Assembly: GCF_947507565.1 (NCBI RefSeq)
Contig: NC_089192.1
Span: 496,001 to 560,000 of the forward strand
Source: Oscarella lobularis
Lineage: Eukaryota > Porifera > Homoscleromorpha > Homosclerophorida > Oscarellidae
DNA: 64,000 nucleotides
Direction of reading: 5' to 3'
In this document: positions 47,443-59,345 of the stretch, in pieces
How positions within the stretch are numbered: the stretch's first letter is position 1
Layout: every line of letters starts with the position of its first letter
Notes under the pieces: generated by a model
Database searches by the model: none
What the model was told of the DNA's origin: nothing
What the model saw: the letters and a program-made list of their open reading frames with translations, nothing else
Translations under genes and position numbers: made by a program

Positions 47443-50338
47443 ATGACGACTGAACCTCCGAGCGCCGAATCGGAGCAAGAACTCAAGGTTACGGCACACT
47501 TACTCATTTCTTCGCGAGATCTCACGGAATCGTTGCAATCAGAATGTCCACGACCTAACCCAGTCATCCGACAGCGGAGTACCACTTCTAGTGGGCGAAA
47601 GGCTCGTTCTCGGAGCCGAAGGAGCAGGTTTTTCTTCTCGCGTAACGCACGTCATCCCTAGCGAAAAATCGACGTCTTTCAGCCAAAGACGTCACGTACC
47701 TATGTCCGTATCTGGGCCCAATGCGCGGCCAACTACTACTTACAACCTACAAATTGTATTTCCAAGCGAGCGAAGGCGTAAATCTACACATACCAGTCGA
47801 ATTAGCGCGCGCTCATAAACGACGAATTGTAGGATCCTCCGTTTTGTATGGACGTTCCGCTGGGTGTCATTTCGCGAATTGATAAGATAGGCGGGGCAAC
47901 GAGCAAAGGACAGAATTCGTACGGCCTCGAAATCCACTGCAAGGTGGGGAACATTTACAGGCGTGGGTGTGGGCTGCTATCTTTCTTTACGCGCGCATAG
48001 GATATGAGAAATGTGAGGTTTGCGTTTAAACAGGAGAAACACTCGCGCAGATTAGTCTATGAAAAACTGCAGGTAGACACTTGATAGGATGCCAATAGTA
48101 ATATTTCAATATTTGTATTAGACTTTTGCCTTTCCTTTGACTGCCGGAAAAGTTAGTCATTAGAGTGCAGAAAAAATTAAAGTGTTGCTAGTAAACTTTC
48201 AATTTTTCGTTTAGAAGCTATTTGCTTTTCAGTTTCAGCAGGAATTCGACGGTCCCAATGGATGGGACATTTACGATGCAGAAAAGGAATTACAGAGACA
48301 GGTGTGAGCACAAGTCAACTAAAGTCCCATTTATTTATGTCCAATTTAATCCATCAGAGCTTACCAACAGAATACTGGAAAATCAGTCATATTAATAAAG
48401 GCTACACCGTATGTGAGACCTACCCAGAAGTGGTGAGCGGTGGTCTATTTACTGTAGAAGCATACGTTTTAACATATTGTTCAAGTTTGCTGTGCCGTCT
48501 TGTGTCACTGATGAACAGATTCATCAAGTGGCGACCTATCGAAGCCGAGCTCGAATACCTGTACAGTAGAAATTCTCGTTAGAATGCCAATGAGACACCT
48601 CGTCTTCTGTCCAGGTTCTCTCGTGGATTCATCCCGATAATCACGCGTCTCTGACCCGCTGCAGTCAGCCAATGGCTGGCACGCTCAATAAGCGCAGTCG
48701 CGACGACGAGAACATGCTTCTTGCCATACGTAACGCCACTCCCGGGTCACATAGGTATTGCATCGTAGATGCCCGACCTAAAATCAACGCTGTGGCCAAC
48801 ATGGTGGGCAGAGAGAGAGAAAGAGGGGAAAATATTGAGGTAATTATGTCGTTCAATAGGCTAGAGGTGGTGGGTACGAGAGCGAGGATGCCTACGAGGG
48901 TTGCGAGCTCTATTTTATGGATATTGCTAATATTCACGTGATGCGAGAGAGGTTAGTGGGAGAGAGTCATTTGGTGGGGGCCCTTTGAGACGACGTATTA
49001 GTCTGAAAAAAATGAAGGACATCTGCTATCCGCACGTCGATGACGATCGCTGGTTTCTCAATTTGGAGTCCACTCATTGGCTCGAACATATCAAGGCAGG
49101 CTTATAGAATAGCTAAGGCAGTTTCTTAGAGAGCGGGGCATTTGTAGGGAATTCTGTCTTGTGCTGTGCGCATTGTCGATATTATGGAGCGGTGCCGTAC
49201 GTCCGTAGTTATTCATTGCTCTGATGGCTGGGATAGGACTGCTCAGGTAGGAGGAAAGTGCGGGGATTTCACGAGGCTATACGTGGTTATCATAGTTATC
49301 TGGGCTTGCCATGCTCCTTATGGACTCATACTACAGAACAATAGAGGGTTTTGAGGTGGGTTGATTAGTCGATGTCGCAGAGCCAAACTACGGCGACTTC
49401 TCTCTATAGGTTCTTATTGAAAAAGAGTGGATAAGCTTTGGTCACAAATTCCAGCAGGTTAGTCAGGTATTGCATGCACGCATACGCACATTGCACGTAT
49501 ACCTCTTCAGCGTTACGGACACGGTGACGCGAAGCACAGCGACGAGCAGCGCGCGCCTATCTTTCTTCAGTTCATTGACGCCGTTTGGCAAATCACACAG
49601 CAATTTCCCTGCGCCTTCGAATTCAACGACTATTTCCTTATGACTATTCTAGACCATTTATACAGGTTAGTAGGACTCTCATTGTACTAGTTACACATTC
49701 TTATAGTCTCTTATAGCTGCCTCTTTGGTACTTTCCTGTGTAACTCCGATCAGCAGAGAAAGAAAGAGGTACATAGGTACACCATAGGCTAAGCAACACA
49801 ATTTAATTTTTTTGGCACCAAATAGCAAATCAGTGACAAGACCGTGTCCTTGTGGACGTTCGTCAACAGCCGAGTATGAAAATCTCGCGCAAATTTTTCA
49901 TATGCGATTGGTTTTTTAATTAGAAACGCGAATATGTTAATCCTCTCTATTCGCCCGAGCTTCACAATCACGTAGGACTAGCCCTTCAGTTAGTTTTGAC
50001 ACTAAGGAATCTGTACAGGTTCTTTTCCCTGTGGCAAGCATGAGACGCATGAAATTGTGGACATCATACTACATGCGCTGGAACCCAAGATTTAGACCCC
50101 AAGTAATATATTGCACTAGCGTAATTGAATTTTCATGCCAGCAATTCAATTTCTAGGAGTCAGAGCACGAGAGAAACAAAGAGTTATTTCTACTTTGCGA
50201 GCTGGTTAGATAGCCGTTTTATTTCGCTACGTTTTTTTGAGCGATTTCTTGTAGCTTCGTGAAAAAGTCGCTGGACTACAGAAAGAGGTTGAAGATAAAG
50301 CGTCTGCTACGTCAGTGTCGGCTACAGTTCAAATATAA
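47443..50338 (+). CDS. Myotubularin-related phosphoinositide 3-phosphatase (MTM1/MTMR1/MTMR2 class)
   Basis: It removes the 3-phosphate of PI3P and PI(3,5)P2 on endosomes. Start ATG 47443 ([15 protein letters not shown]). A PH-GRAM domain ([19 protein letters not shown]-like, [18 protein letters not shown]) is followed by the linker [15 protein letters not shown]. The phosphatase domain holds [34 protein letters not shown] and [12 protein letters not shown]. Its active-site CX5R loop is HCSDGWDR (49214-49237), with all catalytic residues (Cys, Asp, Arg) present, so it is an active rather than a dead member. Then come [35 protein letters not shown] and [12 protein letters not shown] short C-terminal coiled coil ends in VQI, a possible PDZ-binding end. 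The stop is at 50338, 115 bp before the AK2 start on the same strand. Many short exons; boundaries inside 47.5-48.6 kb are approximate. Confidence 0.93.
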
Positions 50339-50400
50339 ACAGGAAAATAATTAGTTACAGTCAAGGTATTTGTTTTTTTGTACACAAGGATTTTTTTGTA

Positions 50401-50453
50401 CGGGCATGTTGCACGCGAACCGGAGAATCGTATCCCCCGTATACTAGAACAAC

Positions 50454-50460
<7 letters not shown>
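50401..50460. repeat. 11-bp inverted repeat spanning the AK2 start codon
   Basis: CGGGCATGTTG (50401-50411) and CAACATGCCCG (50450-50460) are perfect inverted repeats separated by 38 nt. The right arm contains the AK2 initiation codon (ATG at 50454). If both arms are in the 5' leader, the start codon would lie in an 11-bp stem. Confidence 0.7.
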
Positions 50461-51546
<1,086 letters not shown>

Positions 51547-51634
51547 GAAGAAGCAGAAGTTCAGTTTCGAAACTCAACAAAGTTTCTTTCAAAAAAATCA
51601 CAAAGGCTCCCCCACCCCCCTCGTGCCCCCAACG

Positions 51635-52732
51635 TCATAATAGCCGCGCTCTCATTTCGTCAATTATTGCCGGTTTTCCCTGTTCCTTAACGTTGGTCGT
51701 CACGCGCCGCTGGAGACATTTTCCGCGTTGATTGGCGTGCAGAACGTAAGGATTGCCTTCGGTATGAAGAATCTTTAGCTGAGTTGTTCCCAGTTCACTT
51801 GGTTCGCGGTCAATTTTATTATTGGCTACGCTGAGCACTTCTAAGTGAGGTAGTCGCATTATCTCCGGTTCGAGATTCGTCAGTTTGTTATTATCGACGA
51901 AAATTCGTTCGAGTTGTTTTAGTTCTGATATCGACGGTGGAATGTCGACGATGGCATTCCGCGATAGCGATAGAGATACCAAGCGCGTTAGCTGAAAAAT
52001 GCACGCCGGAACTGACGTCAAAGTATTATTTCCGAGACTCAGTGACGTGAGGCTACTGAGATTTGCTAATACGCATTCTTTTCCTAATACGTCCACAGTG
52101 AGGGAATTGTGATCGAGTGACAAATAGCGCAACGTAGATAGCAACTCAAGACCTGAAAAGAAATCCTACCGTAAGCATATATAGTTCAAAGGTCATTGAA
52201 ACTACTGACCTCTAATGTAGACCAAACTGGTCATTTTGCAGTGGTTCACGTAGAGTTCGTTCAGGCAGCGCATGCTGCGCAGATCGACGTTGAGCGAGTC
52301 TATTTGCAAGCGCCACAGGCAAAGCGTACGCAAATTGTGCCCGACCGCCCACAGAAACCGCAATACGCTCTCGCATCGTGGAACGATCTGAGCCATTTCG
52401 CGTTTGCGATCGCTAATGCCTATCAATTCGACTCTAATCGATGTTCTATCGCGAAATAGCTCGACAATGTCGCCGTGTTCCATTTCTTTGACGCTCTGAC
52501 CGTCTACGGCGACGATAGCGTCGTCGGATTGGAGTCCAGCTCGATGAGCGGCGCCTTGAGGCGCCACATCGTGAACTGTTGCTATGTGAGTCGGCGGGCG
52601 ATCGTTGCCGGGCGGAAAGAGCTCGTGCCGACCGCGCAAAACGAAACCCCAGTCGAGACTCGGCGACTGGCGCTCGAGCGTCGCGCAACGCAACTGGATG
52701 AAAGAGAGCGACGACGAGACGTCTGTTGCCAT
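51635..52732 (-). CDS. PDZ plus leucine-rich-repeat protein
   Basis: Two exons. The preferred start is ATG 52732 (MATDVSSSLSF). An upstream in-frame ATG at 52777 lies 1 bp from the COMMD1 stop and would add 15 residues. An N-terminal PDZ domain reads DWGFVLRGRHELFPPGN, THIATVHDVAPQGAAHRAGL and DDAIVAVDGQSV, then VELFRDRTSIRVELIG. After it come about seven LRRs (TLRYLSLDHNSL, SLTSLSLGNNTLTSVP, RLVSLSLSRNAIVDIPPS, QLERIFVDNNKLTNLEPE, HLEVLSVANNKIDREP, LKILHTEGNP) and a short basic tail ending RARLL. The PDZ-before-LRR order is the reverse of LAP proteins such as Scribble or Erbin. The function is unknown; a scaffolding role is inferred. Intron at about 52146-52206. Confidence 0.88.
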
Positions 52733-52778
52733 AAGGAAATCACGTGACGAGTACGCACGTGCGCTGTCATTTTTCATT

Positions 52779-53534
52779 TTATTGCGAGTAATTCGCTATT
52801 TGCTTATCGATCGAGTCAATTTCTTTCATCACGTTCTCCAGCTGTCGATCGTCCATTTCAAAACGAAGCACTTCTCGCGTCTAAAGAAGAAAGATCTCCG
52901 TCTATAATTTATTGATTCTGAAAAAATTACTGATGATGAATGGCCCTGCTCCAATTCTAATTCTACTATAGCAGTCGCCTGATTTATATCGACCAAATGC
53001 TTTGCTTTCGATTTGACGTCGATTCTCCAGCTGAAACCCTTCAAACGATTATCCCACGTCGATCCTTTCACCAAAGCATCGTGAATCTGCAAGAGGGCGT
53101 GGTCACCTACCGTACTCTACTCACAAATCACCTTAGATCGATTCTGTTTCCAGAATTTTTTCAACGGGGCGACAAAGTTGCTCTCCAGAGCGCCCTAGTG
53201 TTGGTGATTTGAGGCTCGAAGGTCTGTTTGACTTCGTTTCGGGAGCTCACCTCTTTCTTCTTCGTCTGAGACGTTAGAAAGGCTTCCAGCTGATCGAAAT
53301 CCATATTCGCCGACGCTATGTTTGCGAGAACGCTTGAAAGTCGTCTTGCTTGAGAGGAAAAGTCTACGAGAGAGCTTGCAGAACGGAAAATGTGACGTCG
53401 AAGCAAAAGTTACCTTCATCTGGAATTTCGAGACCCAGCTGCTCTTTTATCGTCTCGAGATCAAGACGTTCCCCGTAGAAAAGCTTCTTGGAGAGACCGT
53501 TCAGCAGTCCGACGACTATTTCGGGTCGATCCAT
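52779..53534 (-). CDS. COMMD1
   Basis: Component of the Commander/CCC complex in endosomal recycling, also linked to copper and NF-kB control. Start ATG 53534 (MDRPEIVVGLLNGLSKKLF). The next exon carries the COMMD1-specific stretch NIASANMDFDQLEAFLTSQT followed by KKK. The COMM domain follows (WDNRLKGFSWRIDVKSKAK, then INQATAIVELELEQG). The last exon is EVLRFEMDDRQLENVMKE, ending NYSQ with TAA at 52781-52779. The stop sits inside CAATAAAATG: the same bases give the stop, an AATAAA poly(A) signal and an upstream ATG of the PDZ-LRR gene. Same strand as TMEM18, 219 bp downstream of it. Confidence 0.93.
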
Positions 53535-53753
53535 GGAAAAACAGGGCGTTAGCGCACGTAGGTCAAAGCATAGGCGCGTATGAAATTGGCTGATTATCCG
53601 TTGAACCAGGAAAAGGAGAAGATACTTTCCTGGTGTGACAAACACGATCTTCAAGTGAGTGCAGCGTTCATTCGCGCAGATCATCGGCGTAAAAGCCTTA
53701 CAATTTGATGTGTATTTTCCTTACAACATTAGACTAACGCAACAAAAAAATCT

Positions 53754-54372
53754 CTATTTCTTTTTCTTTTCTTTTAGCTGAGACTGACGCTCGCGCCTTT
53801 TCACGCTAACAACAAGACGAAAAATCGTCAACAGCCACGAACCCTGCAAAGTCAAACGTACACACATGCAGACACAGATGTCTACGTAGCAAACTCTTAC
53901 TAGTATCAAAAGGCAGTTGAGAACGATAGGCAACGAGAATACCAACGTCATAAACAGACCAGACGAGTCAAAATACTGCTGTCCAGCAAATAACCTAGGC
54001 ACGATCAACAGTTTCATTTGGCATTCCCAATAGTGTGAAAATACCTCCAGTTCTCTGCACCGTACTCATTAATTCTCTCCGTTGCTGCACCAAAACAGAC
54101 TGCCAGTATCAAAATTAAGCAAAAAGAAGCAGTTCAAGAGTTCTCTTACTTAGAATAGCAAATAGACCTAGCTGAAAGTTGTGAGCTTTTTCTAAGTGAG
54201 TTACAATGGCTATGATCGTGCAGAGTAGATGAACAGACATTACGCAAATGAGCCACGGCTCCGTCCAGTCAATCTTTCAATTAGAAACTCAGATTTGCGC
54301 GTATCCACAGCAACCTGCTACAGTACTTACCTCAGATGCAAGTTTGCGGAAGATTTCGATGTCTGTCGTCAT
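53754..54372 (-). CDS. TMEM18
   Basis: A small nuclear-envelope-associated membrane protein. Start ATG 54372 (MTTDIEIFRKLASE). Exon 2 begins IDWTEPWLICVMSVH, the family hallmark DWTEPW. Further exons give ICFGAATERINEYGAENWR, then LFAGQQYFDSSGLFMTLVFS and PIVLNCLLIL. A last exon encodes LLTIFRLVVSVKRRERQ and the basic KEKKKK tail (stop 53754). Three to four hydrophobic segments and the Lys/Arg-rich end match TMEM18. It is divergent from SLC25A51 with 220 bp between start codons. Confidence 0.95.
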
Positions 54373-54592
54373 TCTTCCGATAAAACCGTTGTCGCAGAAG
54401 CAAAAGTGCACTGTTCTGATAACGTTCGGACTGTCTTCTGGTACAGAAAATCACACGAAAGCGATTTCTATCCGGGCACTTCGTTAATATGTACTCGTCT
54501 TCGAAAAACGCCTTGTTCTGCACCTAGAAGAATCCCAGAAAGACGGCTTCGCCTCAGATCTCACCAACCATTCAATCCGAACGCGCCCCTCG

Positions 54593-55441
54593 ATGCAAAC
54601 CTCGAAAGAAACCCACGCAAAGACGAAAAGCCGACGCGAATTCTACTGCGGAGCCGGCGCAGCGATGACGCAGGTCGTCGCCACGTATCCCGTAAACAAA
54701 ATCATGTTTCGACAGCAGCTCTACGGCATCAGCGCTCGCAAAGCGATAAAACAACTCCAAAACGACGGCCTACGCCACCTATTCCGCGGCGTCGCGCCAC
54801 CTCTTCTCCAAAAAACGGCCAGCATATCTATAATGTTCGGTCTCTATCACGAATACGGTCTTCTGTTGGCGGATTTCGTTCCGGGGCTTCCTGAGTGGCT
54901 TCGCCGCTCGCTGGCCGCCGCTGGGGCTGGGATCACTGAAGCGTTGCTCATGCCGCTCGAGAGGATTCAGACGCTGCTTCAGATAACGAAATATCACGAC
55001 AAATTTCCCAATATGTATCGTGCGTTTTTGCACGTTCGAGCCTACGGCTATCGCGAGTATTTTCGCGGTTTTGGAATCATTTTGACGCGAAATTCGTTGA
55101 GTAATGTACTGTTTTTCGGGCTGAGGACGCCCATAAGGGACGCCTTGCCTCGACCTCAGTCCCAGGTAGGAAACGTGTTTAATGATTTTGTGAGTGGCTC
55201 GTTTCTTGGAGCTTTTCTCAGCACGTGCTTTTATCCGCTGAACGTTATTAAAAGCGCTAAGCAGAAGTATTTAGGGGGTCCCCATTATGGAAGCTGGGAG
55301 ACGTTTTCGTATGTGTTTAGGAAAAGGGAATTTAGTTGGAGGAACATGTATAAAGGAGTGCACGTTAATTATACGAGATCGTTTATGGCATGGGGTATTA
55401 TTAATTCTACTTACGAATTTCTGATGAAACTTGCTAGTTAA
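54593..55441 (+). CDS. SLC25A51-type mitochondrial NAD+ carrier
   Basis: Intronless, 282 aa, in an otherwise intron-rich block. Start ATG 54593 (MQTSKETHAKTKSRREFYCG). Three mitochondrial-carrier repeats carry modified signature motifs: YPVNKIMFRQQLYGI (repeat 1), MPLERIQTLLQ (repeat 2) and YPLNVIKSAKQ (repeat 3). These, with GLRHLFRGVAPPLLQKT, NSLSNVLFFGLRTPI and NYTRSFMAWGIINSTYEFL, follow SLC25A51/52 (MCART1), the importer of NAD+ into the matrix. Non-canonical PX[D/E]XX[K/R] motifs in repeats 1 and 3 are normal for this subfamily. Absence of introns might reflect an old retrocopy, but vertebrate members also have intronless coding regions. Confidence 0.95.
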   Translation: MQTSKETHAKTKSRREFYCGAGAAMTQVVATYPVNKIMFRQQLYGISARKAIKQLQNDGLRHLFRGVAPPLLQKTASISIMFGLYHEYGLLLADFVPGLPEWLRRSLAAAGAGITEALLMPLERIQTLLQITKYHDKFPNMYRAFLHVRAYGYREYFRGFGIILTRNSLSNVLFFGLRTPIRDALPRPQSQVGNVFNDFVSGSFLGAFLSTCFYPLNVIKSAKQKYLGGPHYGSWETFSYVFRKREFSWRNMYKGVHVNYTRSFMAWGIINSTYEFLMKLAS

Positions 55442-55913
55442 CGAAAATTCACGTCTTAGATGATAACAAATAAAAGTTTTTGATTAATTAAATGATCAGA
55501 ATCCGTGTGCCCTACTACTGATTTAATTGCATGCTTTACAGTATGTCTGGAGTATTGTTCCTCTCTGCTGAGAACAATTGATCTGGTGATCTAGCACGCG
55601 ACGATTTGAAGCGCCAGTGAAAAGAACCAAGTGGGTGTAGACGCCGCTTTTTATGTACAGCCGACGTGGAGACACCTGCCTGTTGTGTACTGGGGAAATA
55701 GAGACGGGGGTTACTCTCTTTACGTCGGTGGAGGAGCGGGGCACGTGAGCTTGTAGTCGGCAGTATGTCGTTGATTAGTTGAGCAGAGGCGTCGTTGTTT
55801 AGTTGAGTAGAACGTCGTTGTTTAGTTGAGAACGATGATACACCGTTGCTTAGTCGAGAATAAGAAGAGCGCTATCGTCGGCTGAGAGACAGAGCGCCGT
55901 CTAGTTGAAGACA
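55442..55913. other. Intergenic region with 23-bp-scale degenerate tandem repeat
   Basis: Between the carrier gene and the collagen-Ig cluster. At 55765-55860 there are about four imperfect copies of CGTCGTTGTTTAGTTGAG (TCGTTGATTAGTTGAG, GTCGTTGTTTAGTTGAG twice, CCGTTGCTTAGTCGAG), probably in the 5' leader of the next gene. The minus-strand 73-codon ORF at 55523-55744 has no recognisable features. Confidence 0.6.
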
Positions 55914-58581
55914 ATGGGCAAGGAGGCGATTCCATTCACAACTAAGGCTCTCATTTATGGAACGCCGCTCGTTTCCATGCTTCTGTTTGCAGGCAACTTT
56001 GCTTGGCTTGTCAAGCTGCAATCGACCGTGAATTTGAACTGCGGTCAGGGAAAACTTGCCGAGAATGAGCTTCCTGATCCTCTCTCTGATCGAGCCAAGA
56101 GAGAGTCTGATTCAGAGTTTACGGATTATTTTGGCAAAATAGCTCTACTTCAGGTAAGGCTAGTATCAAACAAACAACGAATTAGTGAAACCTTTACCAG
56201 CTTCGAGCTTTGAAAGCTTCTTGTCAGTCTAACGAGAAGCTGTGCGTTCAAGGTAAAAATCTCACGAATTTTTTAAACAGTTTTTTATCTATAGTTTTAG
56301 GGCCCAAGGGTGATACCGGGTCAGAGGGCAGACGAGGCGAAAAGGGCAATGAAGGACCGCCAGGTGATAGTCACGCTGTGTACACAATAGTTTAACTAGG
56401 TTACTTTTCTGCAGGTCCCAAAGGACCAAAAGGAGACAAAGGAGATCCGGGTCCAAGAGGAAACTCGGGTCCCTTGTCAATTAGTGTTGGTAATTCGTAT
56501 CTCTACAATTCCACAGTATTGCTGTATTAACTAATGACATTTATTCTTCAAGTTCCGCCCACATTTCTTTTCAAGCCTAAAGATTTTGTGGGAATCAGAG
56601 ATGGATCGGCGGAGTTTGAGTGCAAAGTAACTGGTTTTCCCAAACCGACGATATACTGGCGGAAAGAAGGCCTCCAGCAACTTCCTCCACACGCTAGAGT
56701 ATCCGTACATTACCGGAACAAGCTCACCATTACTAATCTCAATCAAGACGACGAAGGTCAATACATATGTATCGCAGAAAATGTATTCGGTGTAGCAGAG
56801 TCGTCAGCCCAGCTTTTTGTTCACGGTCAGTGATGCCATGAGCGGTAAATTGTGACAAATTGACGATTGAAGTCGCGTGCTCTTTTCTAGCGGCTCCTAA
56901 ATTTACAGACATTGGGCCCAAGCGTTTGACAGTTTTTCCAACAAATCCTGAAGTCGTCTTGCCTTGCAAGGCATCAGGATACCCTCAACCCAAAATTCGC
57001 TGGTCTCGCCACGGAGCATCACTACCAGAAAACTCATTTGTTCACTCAAATGGAAGTTTAGGTATCTTTGAGTTTTCTCGTAGAGACAACGGGCGTTACG
57101 TCTGTCGAGCTGAAAACAGTCATGGACATGTGACGCATTCGACAGATGTATCAGTTTATGACGGTGAAGATCATTGGAAGCATATGCTAAATTATTTCTA
57201 AGTTAATCTATAGCGAACATTCACGGACTTGTAGTCAGGAACAATACCAAAGCGCTCATCAACTGTACCATTTGTCCGCTCGAGAAGTTCACTTTTCGTT
57301 GGAAAAGAGATGGCGGCAAAGATTTGCCCTTAAACAGAACAAAAATGTTTAACTGTTTTTTGGAGATTAGTCCAGTATATATGCAGGATGCTGGCAATTA
57401 CACGTGCGAAGCATCATCAGAAGGCAGACGTTCATCTCAAGTTCTGCCTGTCATTGTTCTAGGTATTTCCCACTTTTCTGACTTTTATACATGTATTTTA
57501 CACATATTTTGTATGTAGGGAAGCCACAGATAAAAATTTTTGTTTTAGGTACAGCATTTGTTTTGGCATTTATAATTTTTACTATTTATTTTTGTGCAGG
57601 AAAGCTAAATAGAGCACCTGTTCAGAATGACACTCTCTATGTCTCTCCCGGTGATAGTATCACATGCTTCACTGTTGGCACACCGTTACCAACTGTCACA
57701 TGGAAGAGACACAACAACAAACAAGTGACGAGTGGACTTGGCAGCGCCACGTTGCGAGTTAGTGGTGCCTCTGATGTAGGACCATACTCGTGTTACGCTG
57801 AGAATCAGTTTGGCACTGATGAAGAACAATTTGTTGTTTTATTAGACACCTTTAGTTTTATTGACTATCCTCCTGAAACTCTTCATCTCAAAGTGGGAGA
57901 AAAGGCAAGAGTGCACTGCAGCGCTGCATTGCGAGGAAGATCCGTGAACGTCTCTTGGAGCCTTCCCGATTGTCTTGGCTGCAATAGCAACTATAAATCT
58001 AGCGCTCGTGACTTGGGCAATGGTACTCTTCGCCTTGTCTCCGCAAAGATTTGGGACAGCGGTGTTTATCACTGCACTGCAAAAGCCAACGGAGTAACTC
58101 AGACGGCAGCAGTGACGATTAATGTCGGAAATCAGCCCACAGGTAAAATAGTTTTGATTGCGCAGACTTTCTTTATACTTCTTGGCAAAATTTAGCGGAA
58201 GAATGGATGTTGCGTACAGACAATTGCGGAGGATTTCGTCAGTCCCCTTATCCTCAAGTTTCCTACGCTGTATCAAAGTCAACTACTTGGTCCAAGACGA
58301 CGGTCTATTCATGTCCACGTGGATATTATTGGGCTAGTACCCAAGATGGAAAGATAATTTTTGGTTCAGAAGATAACGGTTGGTCTGGATATCCCTACTA
58401 TAGCCGATGTGGTTGGAGTGGCTACAACTACGGAGGATCCGTTAGATACTACTTTCGATTTCGGGACTCTGCATCAACTAATGCTCACAAACACGCTGGT
58501 CACGGTGAGGAGAAAAAAGTTCTGTATGCGTCATCTACTTCCTATTTTGCTGGAATTGTCTGCCTCAAGATTGATGCCTAA
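55914..58581 (+). CDS. Type II membrane collagen-Ig protein, copy A
   Basis: Start ATG 55914 (MGKEAIPFTTKALIYG); the upstream in-frame codon is TTG. A single TM anchor (TPLVSMLLFAGNFAWLV) is followed by a furin-type RAKR site (SDRAKRESDSE), a linker with two Cys (ALKASCQSNEKLCVQG) and about 14 Gly-X-Y triplets (GPKGDTGSEGRRGEKG ... GPRGNSGPL). Five Ig-like domains follow: PTFLFKPKDFVGIRDGSAEF; PKFTDIGPKRLTVFPTNPEV; NNTKALINCTICP; NDTLYVSPGDSITCF; and PPETLHLKVGEKARVHC, each with YxC or HxC endings. The C-terminal domain (about 125 aa, 58198-58581) starts EEWMLRTDNCGGFRQS and includes CPRGYYWASTQDGK and FAGIVCLK. A 30-nt microexon (57519-57548) lies between Ig3 and Ig4. Probably a shed or surface adhesion protein; its role is unknown. 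Confidence 0.9.
57519..57548 (+). other. 30-nt in-frame microexon of copy A
   Basis: Flanked by TATGTAG and GTACAG, it encodes GKPQIKIFVL between Ig3 and Ig4. The same-size exon lies at the same place in copy B (60968-60997). Because it is 10 codons long it can be included or skipped without changing frame. Confidence 0.6.
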
Positions 58582-58621
58582 GCTACAGATGCTCCTCGGT
58601 TGTAGAACCTTTCTTCAGTAA

Positions 58622-58921
58622 CTATGTGTCTCCCTCTAAAAAAGCAAGCTGTTCAATTTCTTCTATAGTCAATTCAACGTCTCGTTGCAGAGTTTTTCTT
58701 TCTTTGCTTCGTTCGCTTTTCTATAAATTTCTTTTGCCCAAAAGGCGAAAACAATTTCGTCGCTTTTACAGTGAGAAACAACGACTCCTGACTTGCCAAC
58801 GAAATATCCAAACCATTTTTCACTCTTTTTCTCCTGTTTCAAATCATCTTCAAAAGTAATACATGCAGAAGATCGAGCACTCTCTCCTCGGTCCCTTCGT
58901 CGTCTCCGTGTTGTCAGCCAT
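58622..58921 (-). pseudogene. Decayed POLE4 copy
   Basis: The minus strand matches the intact POLE4 at 62066-62407 over most of its length. The initiating MAD is kept (ATG 58921), KEIYRKANEAKKEKL matches KEVHRKANEAKRKTL, and the 3' end LTIEEIEQLAFLEG is shared. A stop codon appears about 24 codons in (TACTTTTGA), the reading frame shifts more than once, and the segment coding for LPLGRVKNMVKMDPD is partly deleted. It lies 40 bp from the stop of collagen-Ig copy A, in the same arrangement as the intact pair (copy B and POLE4). Confidence 0.85.
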
Positions 58922-59345
58922 TTTATAGAGGAAACTGTCAGGAAAAGCACTTTAAGCTAAAGAAGCTTCCTAAGCTACTCTATGGATCATAGAAGAGTCA
59001 CTAGTCTAAAACGAGAGTCGACTTTCATGCAGGAAGAGAGCTATTATATTCGCGCGTGGGATCACGCCGAAGCATAGACGAGGCTGGAGTCTAGTGTGTT
59101 CATCATTTTGCCTGCCTTCTCTTTGCTGGGACAAGGACAAAGGGAAAGAGCCGGTTCTGCTTGGAGACTTCCTCAGCACGTGTTTACAGCATCTGCAAAT
59201 GATTACTTTCTTTTTCTGCATTTACTTTTGTCTTTTGTTCCCTGAAGAGGGAGTCAGTCTCACGTGAACTGTGTCCCTTTTCCTCCAATGAATCGACGAG
59301 GAGAGCGGAATAAGCACGTGAAGCAGAGTTGTTTACTTGAGGACT
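58922..59345. other. Intergenic region upstream of copy B
   Basis: Between the POLE4 pseudogene and collagen-Ig copy B. It contains E-box-like CACGTG sites (about 59177, 59261 and 59315), the last two shortly upstream of the copy B ATG. No coding region is supported; the minus-strand 71-codon ORF has no family signature. Confidence 0.5.

Noticed and set aside
53580-53708. Plus-strand 42-codon ORF MKLADYPLNQEKEKILSW with a possible GTGAGT donor, between COMMD1 and TMEM18
   Set aside because: No downstream plus-strand exon fits before the SLC25A51 gene and no family is recognised. It could be a first exon of an unseen transcript, but it is not supported.
55905-55913. Upstream TTG-initiated extensions of the collagen-Ig genes (also at 59337) and of the gene at 36966
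   Set aside because: TTG is not a credible animal start, and the following in-frame ATG is at the same position in copies A and B.
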